This document shows, one piece after another, positions 1-9,026 of a stretch of DNA of 64,000 nucleotides (positions are counted from its first letter, which is position 1; each line of letters opens with the position of its first letter). The notes beneath the pieces are model-generated. The model was not told the origin of the DNA and did not search any database. It saw only the letters and a program-made list of their open reading frames with translations. The translations under genes and the position numbers were made by a program. This stretch comes from DAIDJD01 sp035485275 (GTDB lineage: Bacteria; Oederibacteriota; JAJYGY01; DAIDJD01): positions 138,651 through 202,650 of the forward strand of contig DATHOE010000034.1 of NCBI GenBank assembly GCA_035485275.1, in the 5' to 3' direction.

Positions 1-850
1 CCAAACCATAAAAGGCCGCCCTCAATCCGTAGGTATAACGCAGCGCGCGCAGGTACGCCGAAACCCTGCTTTGGGCGGCCAGCCACTTGGTGAATGCCTC
101 CCGTTCCGAGCCGGGCCGAAGAAGGTCCTGCGCACAGCCGTGCCGCTCGCGGAGCAGATAGACGACGGTCACCAGCACGTCCTCAAATCCTTGCTGATCC
201 CCGCTTTCGGCCCGCGATGTCTGGCCGGGGTGCTTCCTTAGCATGATCAGGGGCCGTTTCATGCAGGCCAAGCGCCCCACGGCCGCAAGGTTCAGCCAGA
301 GATCCTTGTCCTGGACGCTCAAAAGCGAGAGCTTGTATCCGCCTAGAGCCAAAGCCTTTTCCCGGGAAAAGACCACGGATGAATGCGGAATAGTGCGGCG
401 CATTTCCAGCATGTCCGCCATCAGGGCATCGTGCTGCGACGCATAACGATGCCGCCGGACCTCCCTGCCTTCAGCGTCAATTTCCACGCAGCTCGTGCCC
501 AGCAACACGAGGTCCGGTTCGCGAAGCAGCTGGTCGATTTGCTCGCTTAATTTTTCCGGAAGCCAGAGGTCGTCCTGGTCGATGCGTGCGATCCACGAGC
601 CCTTGGCGAGCCGCAAACCCCGGTTGAGCGTATCGGATAGGCCGCTGTGTTTTTTGGCGACGACCTTTATGCGGCGGTCTTTTTTGGCGAGGGATCGGGC
701 CAGGGGGAGCGAACCGTCCGTGGAGGCGTCGTCCAGGATGATGAGTTCCAGGTTTGCATGGGTTTGGGCGAGCACGCTGGAGACTGCCGTGGCTAGCCAA
801 CGGGACCCATTGTAGACTGGCAACAGCACCGACACCAAAGGAGGTTTCAA
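1..850 (-). CDS. GT2 family glycosyltransferase (3' end outside window)
   Basis: Family 2 glycosyltransferase, likely adding a sugar to a surface polysaccharide at the inner face of the membrane. The minus-strand frame runs open from a TTG at 850 to the window edge, giving 283 residues without a stop. An in-frame TGA lies two codons before this TTG, and a GGAG lies 11 bases upstream, so TTG or a GTG a few codons later must be the start. The N-terminus reads as a classical GT-A fold: VSVLLPVYNG near residues 6-15, LDDASTDGS at 39-47 (nucleotide-binding Asp) and the DXD-like DQDD at 91-94. The C-terminal part is charged and contains HPGQTSR. The acceptor and donor cannot be told from sequence. 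It is divergent from the gene at 1196 and belongs to the polysaccharide locus that follows. The start codon is the least certain point. Confidence 0.85.
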   Translation of the reverse strand, partial: MKPPLVSVLLPVYNGSRWLATAVSSVLAQTHANLELIILDDASTDGSLPLARSLAKKDRRIKVVAKKHSGLSDTLNRGLRLAKGSWIARIDQDDLWLPEKLSEQIDQLLREPDLVLLGTSCVEIDAEGREVRRHRYASQHDALMADMLEMRRTIPHSSVVFSREKALALGGYKLSLLSVQDKDLWLNLAAVGRLACMKRPLIMLRKHPGQTSRAESGDQQGFEDVLVTVVYLLRERHGCAQDLLRPGSEREAFTKWLAAQSRVSAYLRALRYTYGLRAAFYGL

Positions 851-1045
851 AATTCAACCCGCTCCGAACATGCCCCGATCCGGGGCGTAAGGGTTTCCTT
901 GGCCCGGCGTCATTGCCGTATTTTGGCCCAAATGGCGGGCAAAGGGGCAGGCCCCCTCTTGCCTTAATCGCCCAAGCCAAGCCCGGCCGAACACAAGGTG
1001 CCGCTATTCTTGGCTGAACCGGCCTAGCTTAACACGTGGCCCAGT

Positions 1046-1076
1046 CCGAATCCTCTAGTTTTTTTCGTGGATTCGG
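1046..1076. repeat. Inverted repeat, 8-bp perfect arms
   Basis: CCGAATCC (1046-1053) and GGATTCGG (1069-1076) are perfectly complementary across a 15-base loop containing a run of seven T. It lies about 120 bases before the methyltransferase-like gene. It may be an operator or a hairpin; there is no T-run after the stem, so it is not a classical plus-strand terminator. Confidence 0.5.
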
Positions 1077-1101
1077 CGAACCGTTGCAGGTCCCAACTAC
1101 G

Positions 1102-1130
1102 TTGCATCCGAACTAGGATACGCATATTGA
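1102..1130 (+). promoter_or_regulatory. Weak sigma70-like promoter candidate
   Basis: TTGCAT at 1102-1107 and TATTGA at 1125-1130 are spaced by 17 bases, ahead of the gene starting at 1196. Neither hexamer is close to consensus. Confidence 0.3.
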
Positions 1131-1195
1131 GATTGAAATCCCGGACTGCGCCTGAGATAAAAGCCGCAAGCCCCGCGCACGGAGGACCACCGATC

Positions 1196-2071
1196 ATGCC
1201 GAAACTTAAATTCGTCCGGGAGTTCCTTAAGAAAATCTCACCAGTCTGGAGCTTCTTTCGATTCCTCAAACACAGGGTTTTCCTGCCGCTAGTGCAGCGC
1301 AGCACTTTGAACGTCCTCGAAACGTTTCCGGTCTGTGCGCCGGCTGGGGCGGGGGGCTACGGGCCGAGGGCCGAGATCACGATCCGAGGCATTAACCAGC
1401 TTCTTCCGGGCTTATATTCGTTAGCGATTTTGAACGGGGCAAAAGGGATAGAGCCGCGGTCTGCGGAAGGATGGCCGTTTCCTGAGGGAGATTTGGAAAC
1501 CATAAAGGCTTTGGAGGCCTGCCTGGCGAAATTTGGAACAAGAAAGGATCCGCCGTACCTCAGGCTTTACGGGCACATTTTTAAAGACAGGGAACAAATA
1601 GAAACGGTTCTGGAAATCGGGATCGGATCGAATAACCCCAGCATCGTCTCAAATAACCTGGGGAGCGCGGCGCCCGGCTCCACGCTTCGTGGCCTCAGGG
1701 ATTTCCTTGGCGGCGCCCGGATTTATGGGGTGGATGTGGATACCGACATTCTATTCACAGAGGACCGCATTCAAACCTATTTTGTAGACCAGACGGATCG
1801 GGCCTCCCTGGAGGCTCTGGGCCGGGAGCTGCCTGACGCCTTTGACCTGATCATCGACGACGGACTACTTGCGCCTGTGGCGGATCTGCCAACATTGAAT
1901 TTCTCACTCGCGCGCCTCCGGATTGGGGGATGGCTGGTGGTGGAGGAAATTCCTGGTCGGGCCCTTGTTTTCTGGAAGGTCGTAGCCACGATGCTGGCTT
2001 TGTCGTTTAAAGCGACCATTCTCTCCAATGATGATGACAGTCTTATTTTTGTGGTCGAAAGAAAATACTAA
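1196..2071 (+). CDS. SAM-dependent methyltransferase-like protein
   Basis: 291-residue soluble protein with a Rossmann-like core. The segment VLEIGIGSN resembles motif I of class I methyltransferases. It is followed by YGVDVDTD (an acidic end to strand 2) and FDLIIDDGL (post-motif strand 4), an order typical of methyltransferases near antibiotic and surface-sugar genes. The N-terminal 100 residues have no motif I recognise. I place the start at ATG 1196 because CGGAGG lies about ten bases upstream; the frame stays open further upstream, but those residues look non-coding. The gene sits in the polysaccharide locus, so sugar O-methylation is a reasonable inference. The region is visibly AT-richer than the rest of the window, and transfer is possible. 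It converges on the GT87-like gene. Confidence 0.6.
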   Translation: MPKLKFVREFLKKISPVWSFFRFLKHRVFLPLVQRSTLNVLETFPVCAPAGAGGYGPRAEITIRGINQLLPGLYSLAILNGAKGIEPRSAEGWPFPEGDLETIKALEACLAKFGTRKDPPYLRLYGHIFKDREQIETVLEIGIGSNNPSIVSNNLGSAAPGSTLRGLRDFLGGARIYGVDVDTDILFTEDRIQTYFVDQTDRASLEALGRELPDAFDLIIDDGLLAPVADLPTLNFSLARLRIGGWLVVEEIPGRALVFWKVVATMLALSFKATILSNDDDSLIFVVERKY

Positions 2072-2134
2072 ATCAGGTATTGGGGCGGGGCCTGTTCCGC
2101 CAGGGGAGTCACCGTAAATGGCCCCGGTACCTTG

Positions 2135-3517
2135 TTAAGCCGGCCACCTTTTTGATCCACTCGAAGTCAAAATTTTCCAAATGAACGCGGTGAGTAAAAA
2201 CAAAAAAAGAGGATAGTAAATACCTGAGCCATAGAAATATGGCACCGGAATACCAATCATCTCAATGCAAATAACACATATCGTAAAATAAAATTTGAGT
2301 CTCTTGTCGGAAAGGCTCAACATATTCTTCAATACCCACGGCAGCAACGCGATGACCCAGAACAGTCTGATCATCCAGGTGAACGGTGCGCAAAAAAGCG
2401 TGATGAGTATTCCGAAGTAATAGAAAGTCAATGTGGGATCCAGGAAATCCGGAGATGTTCCACGTGCGAAAAAAAAAGTCAGAGCCCACAATAGCAGCGG
2501 GGTGAAAATCATAATTAATAGTCTGGAGATATGTAAACGCGATGCCATTTCTCGGGTGCCTGATCCGTTTGAGTTCTGGTCCATGAGCCCGCTGTCGTCA
2601 TATATAACTCCATCGATGGTGTTTATGGAGTCGGGCCAAGCCCGGGAATATATTTGGATTTCCCTGGAGCTTAACGACTGATTTTCACTCCCCAATTCTT
2701 CCGATTGGAAAATACGGCCCAAACGATGCATGAAATAATCTTGGTTTACCGAAATGCCGTCCAAAGCGAGGCTGCTTCCAAAAAGCACGGCTACACCTAA
2801 CAGGAATCCAACTAAAGTTGGACGCCAGCGCGTTAAGAATATTCCGGGCATGAACAAAAGGGTGTCCAGTTTTAGGAAGGTGGCCACCGCAAGGCAGGCC
2901 CCTAATGCGCAATGAGCCCAATTTTCTTTGAATCGACAGGCCAGAAAAAAACCCATGGTAATGACAAAAAATGTAATTCCGTCGATATTTGCTGCTTCGA
3001 TCTGGGAGACTGTGGGGTAAAACCAAAAAGCGGTACCCAATACCGCGAACATCGGAAACAAAAATATGTCCAGCCACACGACATAGGTTGCCGCCGCAAT
3101 CGACGCGACAATGCATGAAAAAATTAAAAGCGTCCAAATCAACTTGGCGCGGGCATACCTAAAATAAGTGAAAGGAACAAACAGTCTTGCCGTCAATGGG
3201 GGCAATAAAAAACCGCTGTTGGCGAACGAGCTATAATCCCAGGTGCGGATGTCTTTCGCCATATTGTTGTCATAGGGAGAATATCCATCCCTCACGGAGA
3301 ATCCGGTGCTATAGAAATCAAAAAAATCACCTTGTGGGCCATGGGCGACTAGATGGCAGGTCCAGCCGGAAATCCAGATAAGTCCGCTCAAAAAATAGAG
3401 CATCATTAAGATTTTAAGTTTTCGTGGCGCTCTTTCCACTGATACTCCCTGTCGCGTATGTTTTTCCTTCCTTAGACCTTGGACCCAGTGCCGGATGCTC
3501 GGGTTGGCGTCACGCAT
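2135..3517 (-). CDS. GT87-like (DUF2029) polytopic membrane glycosyltransferase
   Basis: 460-residue protein with about ten hydrophobic segments and an early periplasmic-type loop containing GDFFDFYSTG, then GYSPYD and LLPPLTA. This D-F-x-x-Y plus PP pattern is what GT87/DUF2029 polyprenyl-phosphate-dependent mannosyl- or hexosyltransferases show after the first membrane helix. Such enzymes use a lipid-linked sugar on the outer face of the inner membrane. The 50-residue N-terminus before the first helix is basic and cytoplasmic by the positive-inside rule. A perfect TATAAT lies 52 bases upstream of the ATG. The gene is much AT-richer than its neighbours, with many AAA and ATT codons, so recent acquisition is likely. 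The exact sugar is unknown, and an unrelated 'hypothetical membrane protein' call would also be defensible. Confidence 0.6.
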   Translation of the reverse strand: MRDANPSIRHWVQGLRKEKHTRQGVSVERAPRKLKILMMLYFLSGLIWISGWTCHLVAHGPQGDFFDFYSTGFSVRDGYSPYDNNMAKDIRTWDYSSFANSGFLLPPLTARLFVPFTYFRYARAKLIWTLLIFSCIVASIAAATYVVWLDIFLFPMFAVLGTAFWFYPTVSQIEAANIDGITFFVITMGFFLACRFKENWAHCALGACLAVATFLKLDTLLFMPGIFLTRWRPTLVGFLLGVAVLFGSSLALDGISVNQDYFMHRLGRIFQSEELGSENQSLSSREIQIYSRAWPDSINTIDGVIYDDSGLMDQNSNGSGTREMASRLHISRLLIMIFTPLLLWALTFFFARGTSPDFLDPTLTFYYFGILITLFCAPFTWMIRLFWVIALLPWVLKNMLSLSDKRLKFYFTICVICIEMIGIPVPYFYGSGIYYPLFLFLLTAFIWKILTSSGSKRWPA

Positions 3518-3568
3518 ACTGTGTTCTAATTTTTTGATTTTGCGGATGCCTGAAAAACGAGGTGCCGG

Positions 3569-3597
3569 ATTATAATTCCCGCTGCCATAAGAAGCAA
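3569..3597 (-). promoter_or_regulatory. Sigma70-like promoter for the GT87-like gene
   Basis: Read on the minus strand, TTGCTT (3597-3592) and a perfect TATAAT (3574-3569) are spaced by 17 bases. They lie about 50 bases before the ATG at 3517. Confidence 0.6.
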
Positions 3598-3679
3598 CGG
3601 GCCGGGGCGAAAGGCTGCGGAATGATCCCCCGGGCTGGCGCCAATTGGATCGCGTTCCGAATGGATTTGACCCAGCATT

Positions 3680-3688
3680 TGCTATACA
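3680..3688 (+). promoter_or_regulatory. Extended -10 promoter candidate
   Basis: TGCTATACA at 3680-3688 fits an extended -10 element (TGN plus TATACA) about 63 bases before the GT2 start at 3752. No good -35 hexamer is seen at the expected distance. Confidence 0.35.
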
Positions 3689-3751
3689 CTTTGCGCTTTC
3701 AGGAGCCGGTCCGTTAGGGGGACTCGGCTTACCGTCTAGCCAGGTTGTCGC

Positions 3752-4510
3752 ATGAAGCTTTCAGTGGTCACTGTGGTCCGGAACGACCCGGCGGTGGCGT
3801 CCACGGTATCCAGCGTTTTGGCCCAGAAAGGCCTGGACGTGGAATGCGTCGTCATCGACGGCGCGAGTACGGACGGCACTTTGGCGGCCCTGAAACCCAT
3901 GCGCCGGCGGATACGCCTTTTCAGCGAGCCTGACAGCGGCATCTACGACGCCATGAACAAGGGGCTGCATAGGGCGCGAGGTCGGGTGGTGGGCTTCCTG
4001 AACGCGGGGGACGTTTTTTTGGGGGACCACAATTTGGCGGAGGTTTCCCGGGCTTTCAGCTCGGACAAGGGCCTGGGCGCCTGTTTTTCCGGGCTGGAAA
4101 TCTCCGATCCCCAAGGGAAGCGGAAGCGCTGGTGGCCCGCCTCGGAGTACCAGCCCGGGGCCTTTGCCGCAGGGTGGATGCCCAGCCACCCGACTTTTTA
4201 CGCCCTGCGCCGGCCCCTGCTCGATTTGGGCGGCTTTGACCTGCGTTACCGTCTGGCAGCGGATTACGACCTGATGCTCAGGGCCTTGGAACAGGCTCAG
4301 CTTCGTTCCGTGGCCCTGCCGCTTTGCCTGGTGCGCATGCGCAGCGGCGGCGCCAGCCAGGCTTCTCTGGGCGCCCTTTGGCGCCACAATAGGGAAGCCT
4401 GGTCCGCGGCCACCGCCGCGGGAACCGTGAGGTGCTCCTTTGGGCGCTTTTTGGCCCGCAAATGGAGCCATAAATGGCGCCAGGTCCTGGATGCGCGGTT
4501 TGCGCCCTGA
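3752..4510 (+). CDS. GT2 family glycosyltransferase, WcaE-like
   Basis: 252-residue inverting GT-A glycosyltransferase of the colanic-acid WcaE type. It opens with MKLSVVTVVRND and has IDGASTDGT at about 35-43, the nucleotide-binding Asp site. SEPDSGIYDAMNKG is a family hallmark, and FLNAGD takes the DXD position. A later HPTFYALR and DYDLMLR match the acceptor-side motifs of this subfamily. No membrane helix is visible, so it acts at the cytoplasmic membrane face on a lipid-linked glycan. It opens the plus-strand run that continues with GDP-mannose dehydratase. Donor specificity is not readable; a GDP-sugar would fit the neighbour gmd. The start is ATG 3752; no strong ribosome binding site is visible. 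Confidence 0.85.
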   Translation: MKLSVVTVVRNDPAVASTVSSVLAQKGLDVECVVIDGASTDGTLAALKPMRRRIRLFSEPDSGIYDAMNKGLHRARGRVVGFLNAGDVFLGDHNLAEVSRAFSSDKGLGACFSGLEISDPQGKRKRWWPASEYQPGAFAAGWMPSHPTFYALRRPLLDLGGFDLRYRLAADYDLMLRALEQAQLRSVALPLCLVRMRSGGASQASLGALWRHNREAWSAATAAGTVRCSFGRFLARKWSHKWRQVLDARFAP

Positions 4511-4577
4511 CGGCGGAATCGCGTTTTTTGTCCAGTTAAGGCGGCCCTGACAGCCCGTTCAGAACTCAAGGGAAACC

Positions 4578-5633
<1,056 letters not shown>

Positions 5634-5634
5634 G

Positions 5635-7140
5635 GTGGCCCAGCAGGCCCCGGTCACTGGCATGCGCGGCGCGGCGGTCCAGGGCGCGTTCTGGAGCATC
5701 GCCTTGGCCGTCGGCAATAAGGCCGTGACCACAGTGGGGCAGGTCGCGCTGGCTTGGTACCTTTTCCCGCGGGACATGGGGATCGTCGCGATGGCGGCCT
5801 CGGTGGTGGCGCTGGCCACTTTCTTCACGGCCAGCGGCATCGACGACCTGCTGGTGCAGCGCCACGACTCCTATGAGCAGGACGCAACCCAGGTATTTTG
5901 GCTGTCCCTTTGTTTCAATGTCGTCGCGATGGCGGTCGCCGTGGCCTTGATCCCCTTCGCGGTCCGGCATTTCGGGGACGGGCGGGTGGGCCGCCTGATG
6001 CTCATCCAGGCGGCGAGTTGGCCGGTCTCCACCGTCACGCTGGTGCTCCGCCCGCAATTGGCCAATGTCCTGCGCTTCAAGGCCATCGCCGCGATCCGGC
6101 TCGGGGAGGGCGTGGTATTCACCGGCTGCGCGGTTTTTCTGGCCGCCCAGGGTTGGGGGCCCTACGCGCTCGTGTGGCCGACCCTCTTCTCGGCGATCTT
6201 TTCCGCCGCGGCTTTTTGGTGCCTGGCGGACAGGCCGCCCATGGGCTGGCCCAAGCCGGTTTCCTGGCCGGCCTACATCACCCCCGGCCTTCTGTTGATG
6301 GTGGGCAACTTCGTGGGGGTGATGGCGATCCAGATGCCGAACTTCATCATCGGAAGCCTGATGGACGCCCGCGGGACCGGCCTCTACGCCTGGGGCTACC
6401 TGGTGGCATCCCAGGCGATCTTCTTGCTGGTCCTCAATCTCCGCGGTTTGTTCACGCCGTTGTTTTCAAAACTGAAATCCGAGCCGGAGCGCCTGGCCAA
6501 GGCCACCGCGCAGGCCGCGTACGCCATCACCGCGGTGGTCGCCCCGATATGCGTCCTGCAGGCGTTTTTCGCCCGTCCCCTGATCGAGACTTTTTTTCCG
6601 GCGCGCTGGACGGACGCGGTGCTGGTGGTGTACTGGCTGAGCCTGGGCTTTTGCGCCCAGCCGGTCGCCTTGATCACGCAGGCCGCCCTGATCGCGAAGG
6701 CCAGGTTCGGCCTGGCCTTGAGGCTGGCCCTGCTGCAGGCCGTCCTGGGGGCCCTGGGGGTGGCCTGGGGATGCCTCAAGAGCGGCATCGAGGGCGCGGC
6801 CGTGGGCGCGGCGGTTAGCGCCGTCCTATGCCTCCCGCTCAACCTGTGGATACTGCGCGGCGAGGTGGGCTGTTCCTGGCTCCGCTTGTTGGACGCGCCC
6901 AAAGCCATCCTATTCGGCGCCCTGGCTTTCCTTCCGTCGTGGGGGATCTTTTGGGCCTTCGGCGGCGCCTACCATTGGTGGTCCAACGCGGCGGAGGGCG
7001 TCGCCTACTGCGCGGTCCTGGCCCTGGTCTACAGGCTTTTCGACCCAGGCATGTTCGATGAACTCTCCGGATTGAGGTCCCTGATGCGGGGCGCCCCGGG
7101 GAAGCTTCCAGACCTTTCAAGGGGGGAGCAGTGCCCCTGA
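5635..7140 (+). CDS. Wzx-like oligosaccharide flippase (MATE/MOP superfamily)
   Basis: 501-residue membrane protein with about 12-14 hydrophobic helices and the polysaccharide-transporter layout of the MOP superfamily. The N-terminus carries AVQGAFWSIALAVGNKA, then LAWYLFPRDMGIVAMA, a pattern typical of lipopolysaccharide exporters such as WzxC. It is expected to flip undecaprenyl-linked repeat units across the inner membrane. The start is GTG 5635, with AAGGA eight bases upstream and immediately behind the gmd stop. Downstream it overlaps the polymerase-like gene by ten bases. The pairing with a Wzy-like protein supports a Wzx/Wzy-dependent polysaccharide. Confidence 0.88.
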   Translation: MAQQAPVTGMRGAAVQGAFWSIALAVGNKAVTTVGQVALAWYLFPRDMGIVAMAASVVALATFFTASGIDDLLVQRHDSYEQDATQVFWLSLCFNVVAMAVAVALIPFAVRHFGDGRVGRLMLIQAASWPVSTVTLVLRPQLANVLRFKAIAAIRLGEGVVFTGCAVFLAAQGWGPYALVWPTLFSAIFSAAAFWCLADRPPMGWPKPVSWPAYITPGLLLMVGNFVGVMAIQMPNFIIGSLMDARGTGLYAWGYLVASQAIFLLVLNLRGLFTPLFSKLKSEPERLAKATAQAAYAITAVVAPICVLQAFFARPLIETFFPARWTDAVLVVYWLSLGFCAQPVALITQAALIAKARFGLALRLALLQAVLGALGVAWGCLKSGIEGAAVGAAVSAVLCLPLNLWILRGEVGCSWLRLLDAPKAILFGALAFLPSWGIFWAFGGAYHWWSNAAEGVAYCAVLALVYRLFDPGMFDELSGLRSLMRGAPGKLPDLSRGEQCP

Positions 7141-8396
7141 GAATATCCGCGGCCCTGCTGTACGCGGTCGCTTTCATGGCCCAATACCATTTTTTGATGG
7201 TCCCCCATTTCGGCTATTGGGGCTTCGGGGACCTCAGCGGCGTCCTGGAGTGCCTTTATCTTCTGCCTTTGATGGTGGCGCCGGCCCTGTGCATGCCCGA
7301 GCGGATCGACCGCCCGTCGGCGCTGTTCGCGTTTTTGAACTACACGATCATCTATGTGCCCGTCTGCGTGCTGCTGTTCCATTCCACGCTGACGTCGATC
7401 AGCCTCGCGGACCAATGGGCGATATTGATCGCCTTGGCCGCCAGCACTGCCTTGCTCTTTGAGGTCCCGCGTTTGCCCTCCATCCCCCTGCGCCGGGGCA
7501 GGCTGAGCGGGGGCGCGATTCTGGCTGCCTGCTGGTGCGTGCTGGGCGCGGTGGTGCTGATGACCCTCGCCGTCAACAGGATCGGGTTCTTCGGGTTCAA
7601 GGGGATCGGAGCCGCCAGGGCCGCCTACACGGAAAATATCCGCCCTCTGGGCCCCTATTTCGGGTACTTCGACGCCTGGTGCGGCCTGGCGATCATCCCT
7701 TTCCTGTTCGTGGTCTGTTTAAGGAAAGACCGCCGCTGGGGCTGGCTGCTCCTGAGCGCGGTGTGCGTGCTGCTGTTCATGACCTCGGGGCGCAAGACCG
7801 CCCTGCTCACGCCCTTGGCGGTTTTGGGCAGCTATTTCGGGGTGAAGAAGGGTCTCAGGACCCCGGCGCTTTTGTTCGTGTTTTCGGGCCTCTTGCTGGT
7901 CCCCTTCGTCTTCGGGGCCCTCGGGCTCTCGGGCCCCCGCGACCTATACTACAATGTCATCAATTTCAGGATCTTCGCGGTGCCACAGATCCTTATCCCG
8001 CAGTATTACAGCTATTACCTGGCCAACGGATTCACCCACTTCCGCAGCATCAATGTGGTCAACCGGTTTTTCTTTGGAGGGGCGGCGTTCGAGCAGCCCT
8101 GGGCCGCCATCGCCCGCTTCTATTACAAGAAAAAATTCACGGCCGATGCCGTGTTCTATGCGACCGACGGCCTGGCGGCCTTGGGCATCGTGGGGATCCC
8201 CTGCGTGACCGCGGCTTGCGTTTTGGTTTTTTGGATCTTTGATTCCCTGCAAAAGGGGCATTCCGCGCTGTTGATGCTCCCCTGCATGATGCCCTTCCTT
8301 TTTTCGTTGTTCAACAATTCGCTGTTTACTACGATGCTCACCGGCGGTGGCTTCGTGCTGATGGCGCTGTTCTATCTGCTTCCGGATACCGCGTGA
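7131..8396 (+). CDS. Wzy-like polysaccharide polymerase, polytopic membrane protein
   Basis: 421-residue protein made of about 11-12 hydrophobic helices with a larger loop near residues 270-330 (MVPHFGYW at the N-terminus; YYSYYLANGFTHFRS in the loop). No conserved motif names it, because polymerases diverge strongly. Position after the flippase, size and topology fit an O-antigen or capsule polymerase that joins repeat units on the periplasmic face. The start is GTG 7131, preceded by GGGGAG and lying inside the 3' end of the flippase gene, so translation is coupled. It could also be another membrane glycan enzyme; the assignment rests mainly on context. Confidence 0.6.
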   Translation: MPLRISAALLYAVAFMAQYHFLMVPHFGYWGFGDLSGVLECLYLLPLMVAPALCMPERIDRPSALFAFLNYTIIYVPVCVLLFHSTLTSISLADQWAILIALAASTALLFEVPRLPSIPLRRGRLSGGAILAACWCVLGAVVLMTLAVNRIGFFGFKGIGAARAAYTENIRPLGPYFGYFDAWCGLAIIPFLFVVCLRKDRRWGWLLLSAVCVLLFMTSGRKTALLTPLAVLGSYFGVKKGLRTPALLFVFSGLLLVPFVFGALGLSGPRDLYYNVINFRIFAVPQILIPQYYSYYLANGFTHFRSINVVNRFFFGGAAFEQPWAAIARFYYKKKFTADAVFYATDGLAALGIVGIPCVTAACVLVFWIFDSLQKGHSALLMLPCMMPFLFSLFNNSLFTTMLTGGGFVLMALFYLLPDTA

Positions 8397-8436
8397 AAGC
8401 CGCGCCCATCCGTTGTTTTAGGAGTCCGGGATTCCA

Positions 8437-9009
8437 GTGAAGTCGGCCGTACGGAAATGGTGGGGACGTTGCGCCGCTTTGGCGGTGTGTCTCCTTTTGA
8501 TGCAAGTGGCCTGGTTCGAGTATGTGTTCAGTTGCCCGGCCCCCGCGCTCCAGGCGGACATGCTGGCGGTCTATGGCGGGGATCCCCCGCGCTACGCCCT
8601 GGGCTGGGCCGTCGAGCGGCAGGGCCGCTTCAATTTTCTGGTCTTTTCCGACGCCCACGCCGATTTTTTGGCCCAGATGAAGGGCCAATATGGTCCGCCG
8701 CGCGCCGCGCGCTTGCTGCTCGAACCGCGGGCCCGGTCCACCGCCCAGAACGCGCGTTATGTGGCCGTGCTCATCCGCGACCATGGGTGCAGGAGCGTGC
8801 TGGTCATCACGTCCTGGTGGCACCTGCCCAGGGCTCTCTTTTTGACCCACCTTGCGTTGCTGGGCAGCGGCGTGGAAATTTCCGGCCTGGGCTCGGAGCT
8901 GCGTCCCTCGGTGGCGTGGAACGATCGCCGCGTGTGGGAGGAGCTGATCCGGTTCTGGGGCTCGTTGCTGACGTTCACGTCGGACACCCACAACACCTCT
9001 TTTCTTTAG
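8437..9009 (+). CDS. DUF218 (YdcF/ElyC-like) membrane-anchored protein
   Basis: 190-residue protein with one N-terminal helix (about residues 10-28) and a periplasmic domain. The domain shows the DUF218 hallmarks: LAVYGGDPPRY, LLEPRARSTAQNARY (E and ARST-x2-NA) and SVLVITSWWHLPRALF. DUF218 proteins act in envelope or polysaccharide processes; the E. coli members ElyC and SanA affect peptidoglycan or the barrier, and chemistry is unsettled. It is compact, with a short region between the helix and the core. GTG 8437 has AGGAG 12 bases before it. The position between polymerase and secreted beta-helix gene suggests a role in making or exporting this polysaccharide. Confidence 0.75.
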   Translation: MKSAVRKWWGRCAALAVCLLLMQVAWFEYVFSCPAPALQADMLAVYGGDPPRYALGWAVERQGRFNFLVFSDAHADFLAQMKGQYGPPRAARLLLEPRARSTAQNARYVAVLIRDHGCRSVLVITSWWHLPRALFLTHLALLGSGVEISGLGSELRPSVAWNDRRVWEELIRFWGSLLTFTSDTHNTSFL

Positions 9010-9026
9010 CGTTCCAGGGACAGGGC

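Larger units (their letters stand above)
851..1195. other. Intergenic region between divergent genes
   Basis: These 345 bases separate the minus-strand GT2 gene from the plus-strand methyltransferase-like gene. I see no convincing gene here. It contains a perfect inverted repeat at 1046-1076 and a weak promoter-like pair at 1102-1130. Both are listed separately. Confidence 0.6.

Noticed and set aside
8457..9026. Upstream extension of the beta-helix gene frame
   Set aside because: The frame stays open back to 8457, but the translation overlaps the DUF218 gene, is Arg/Pro-rich and would bury the signal peptide.
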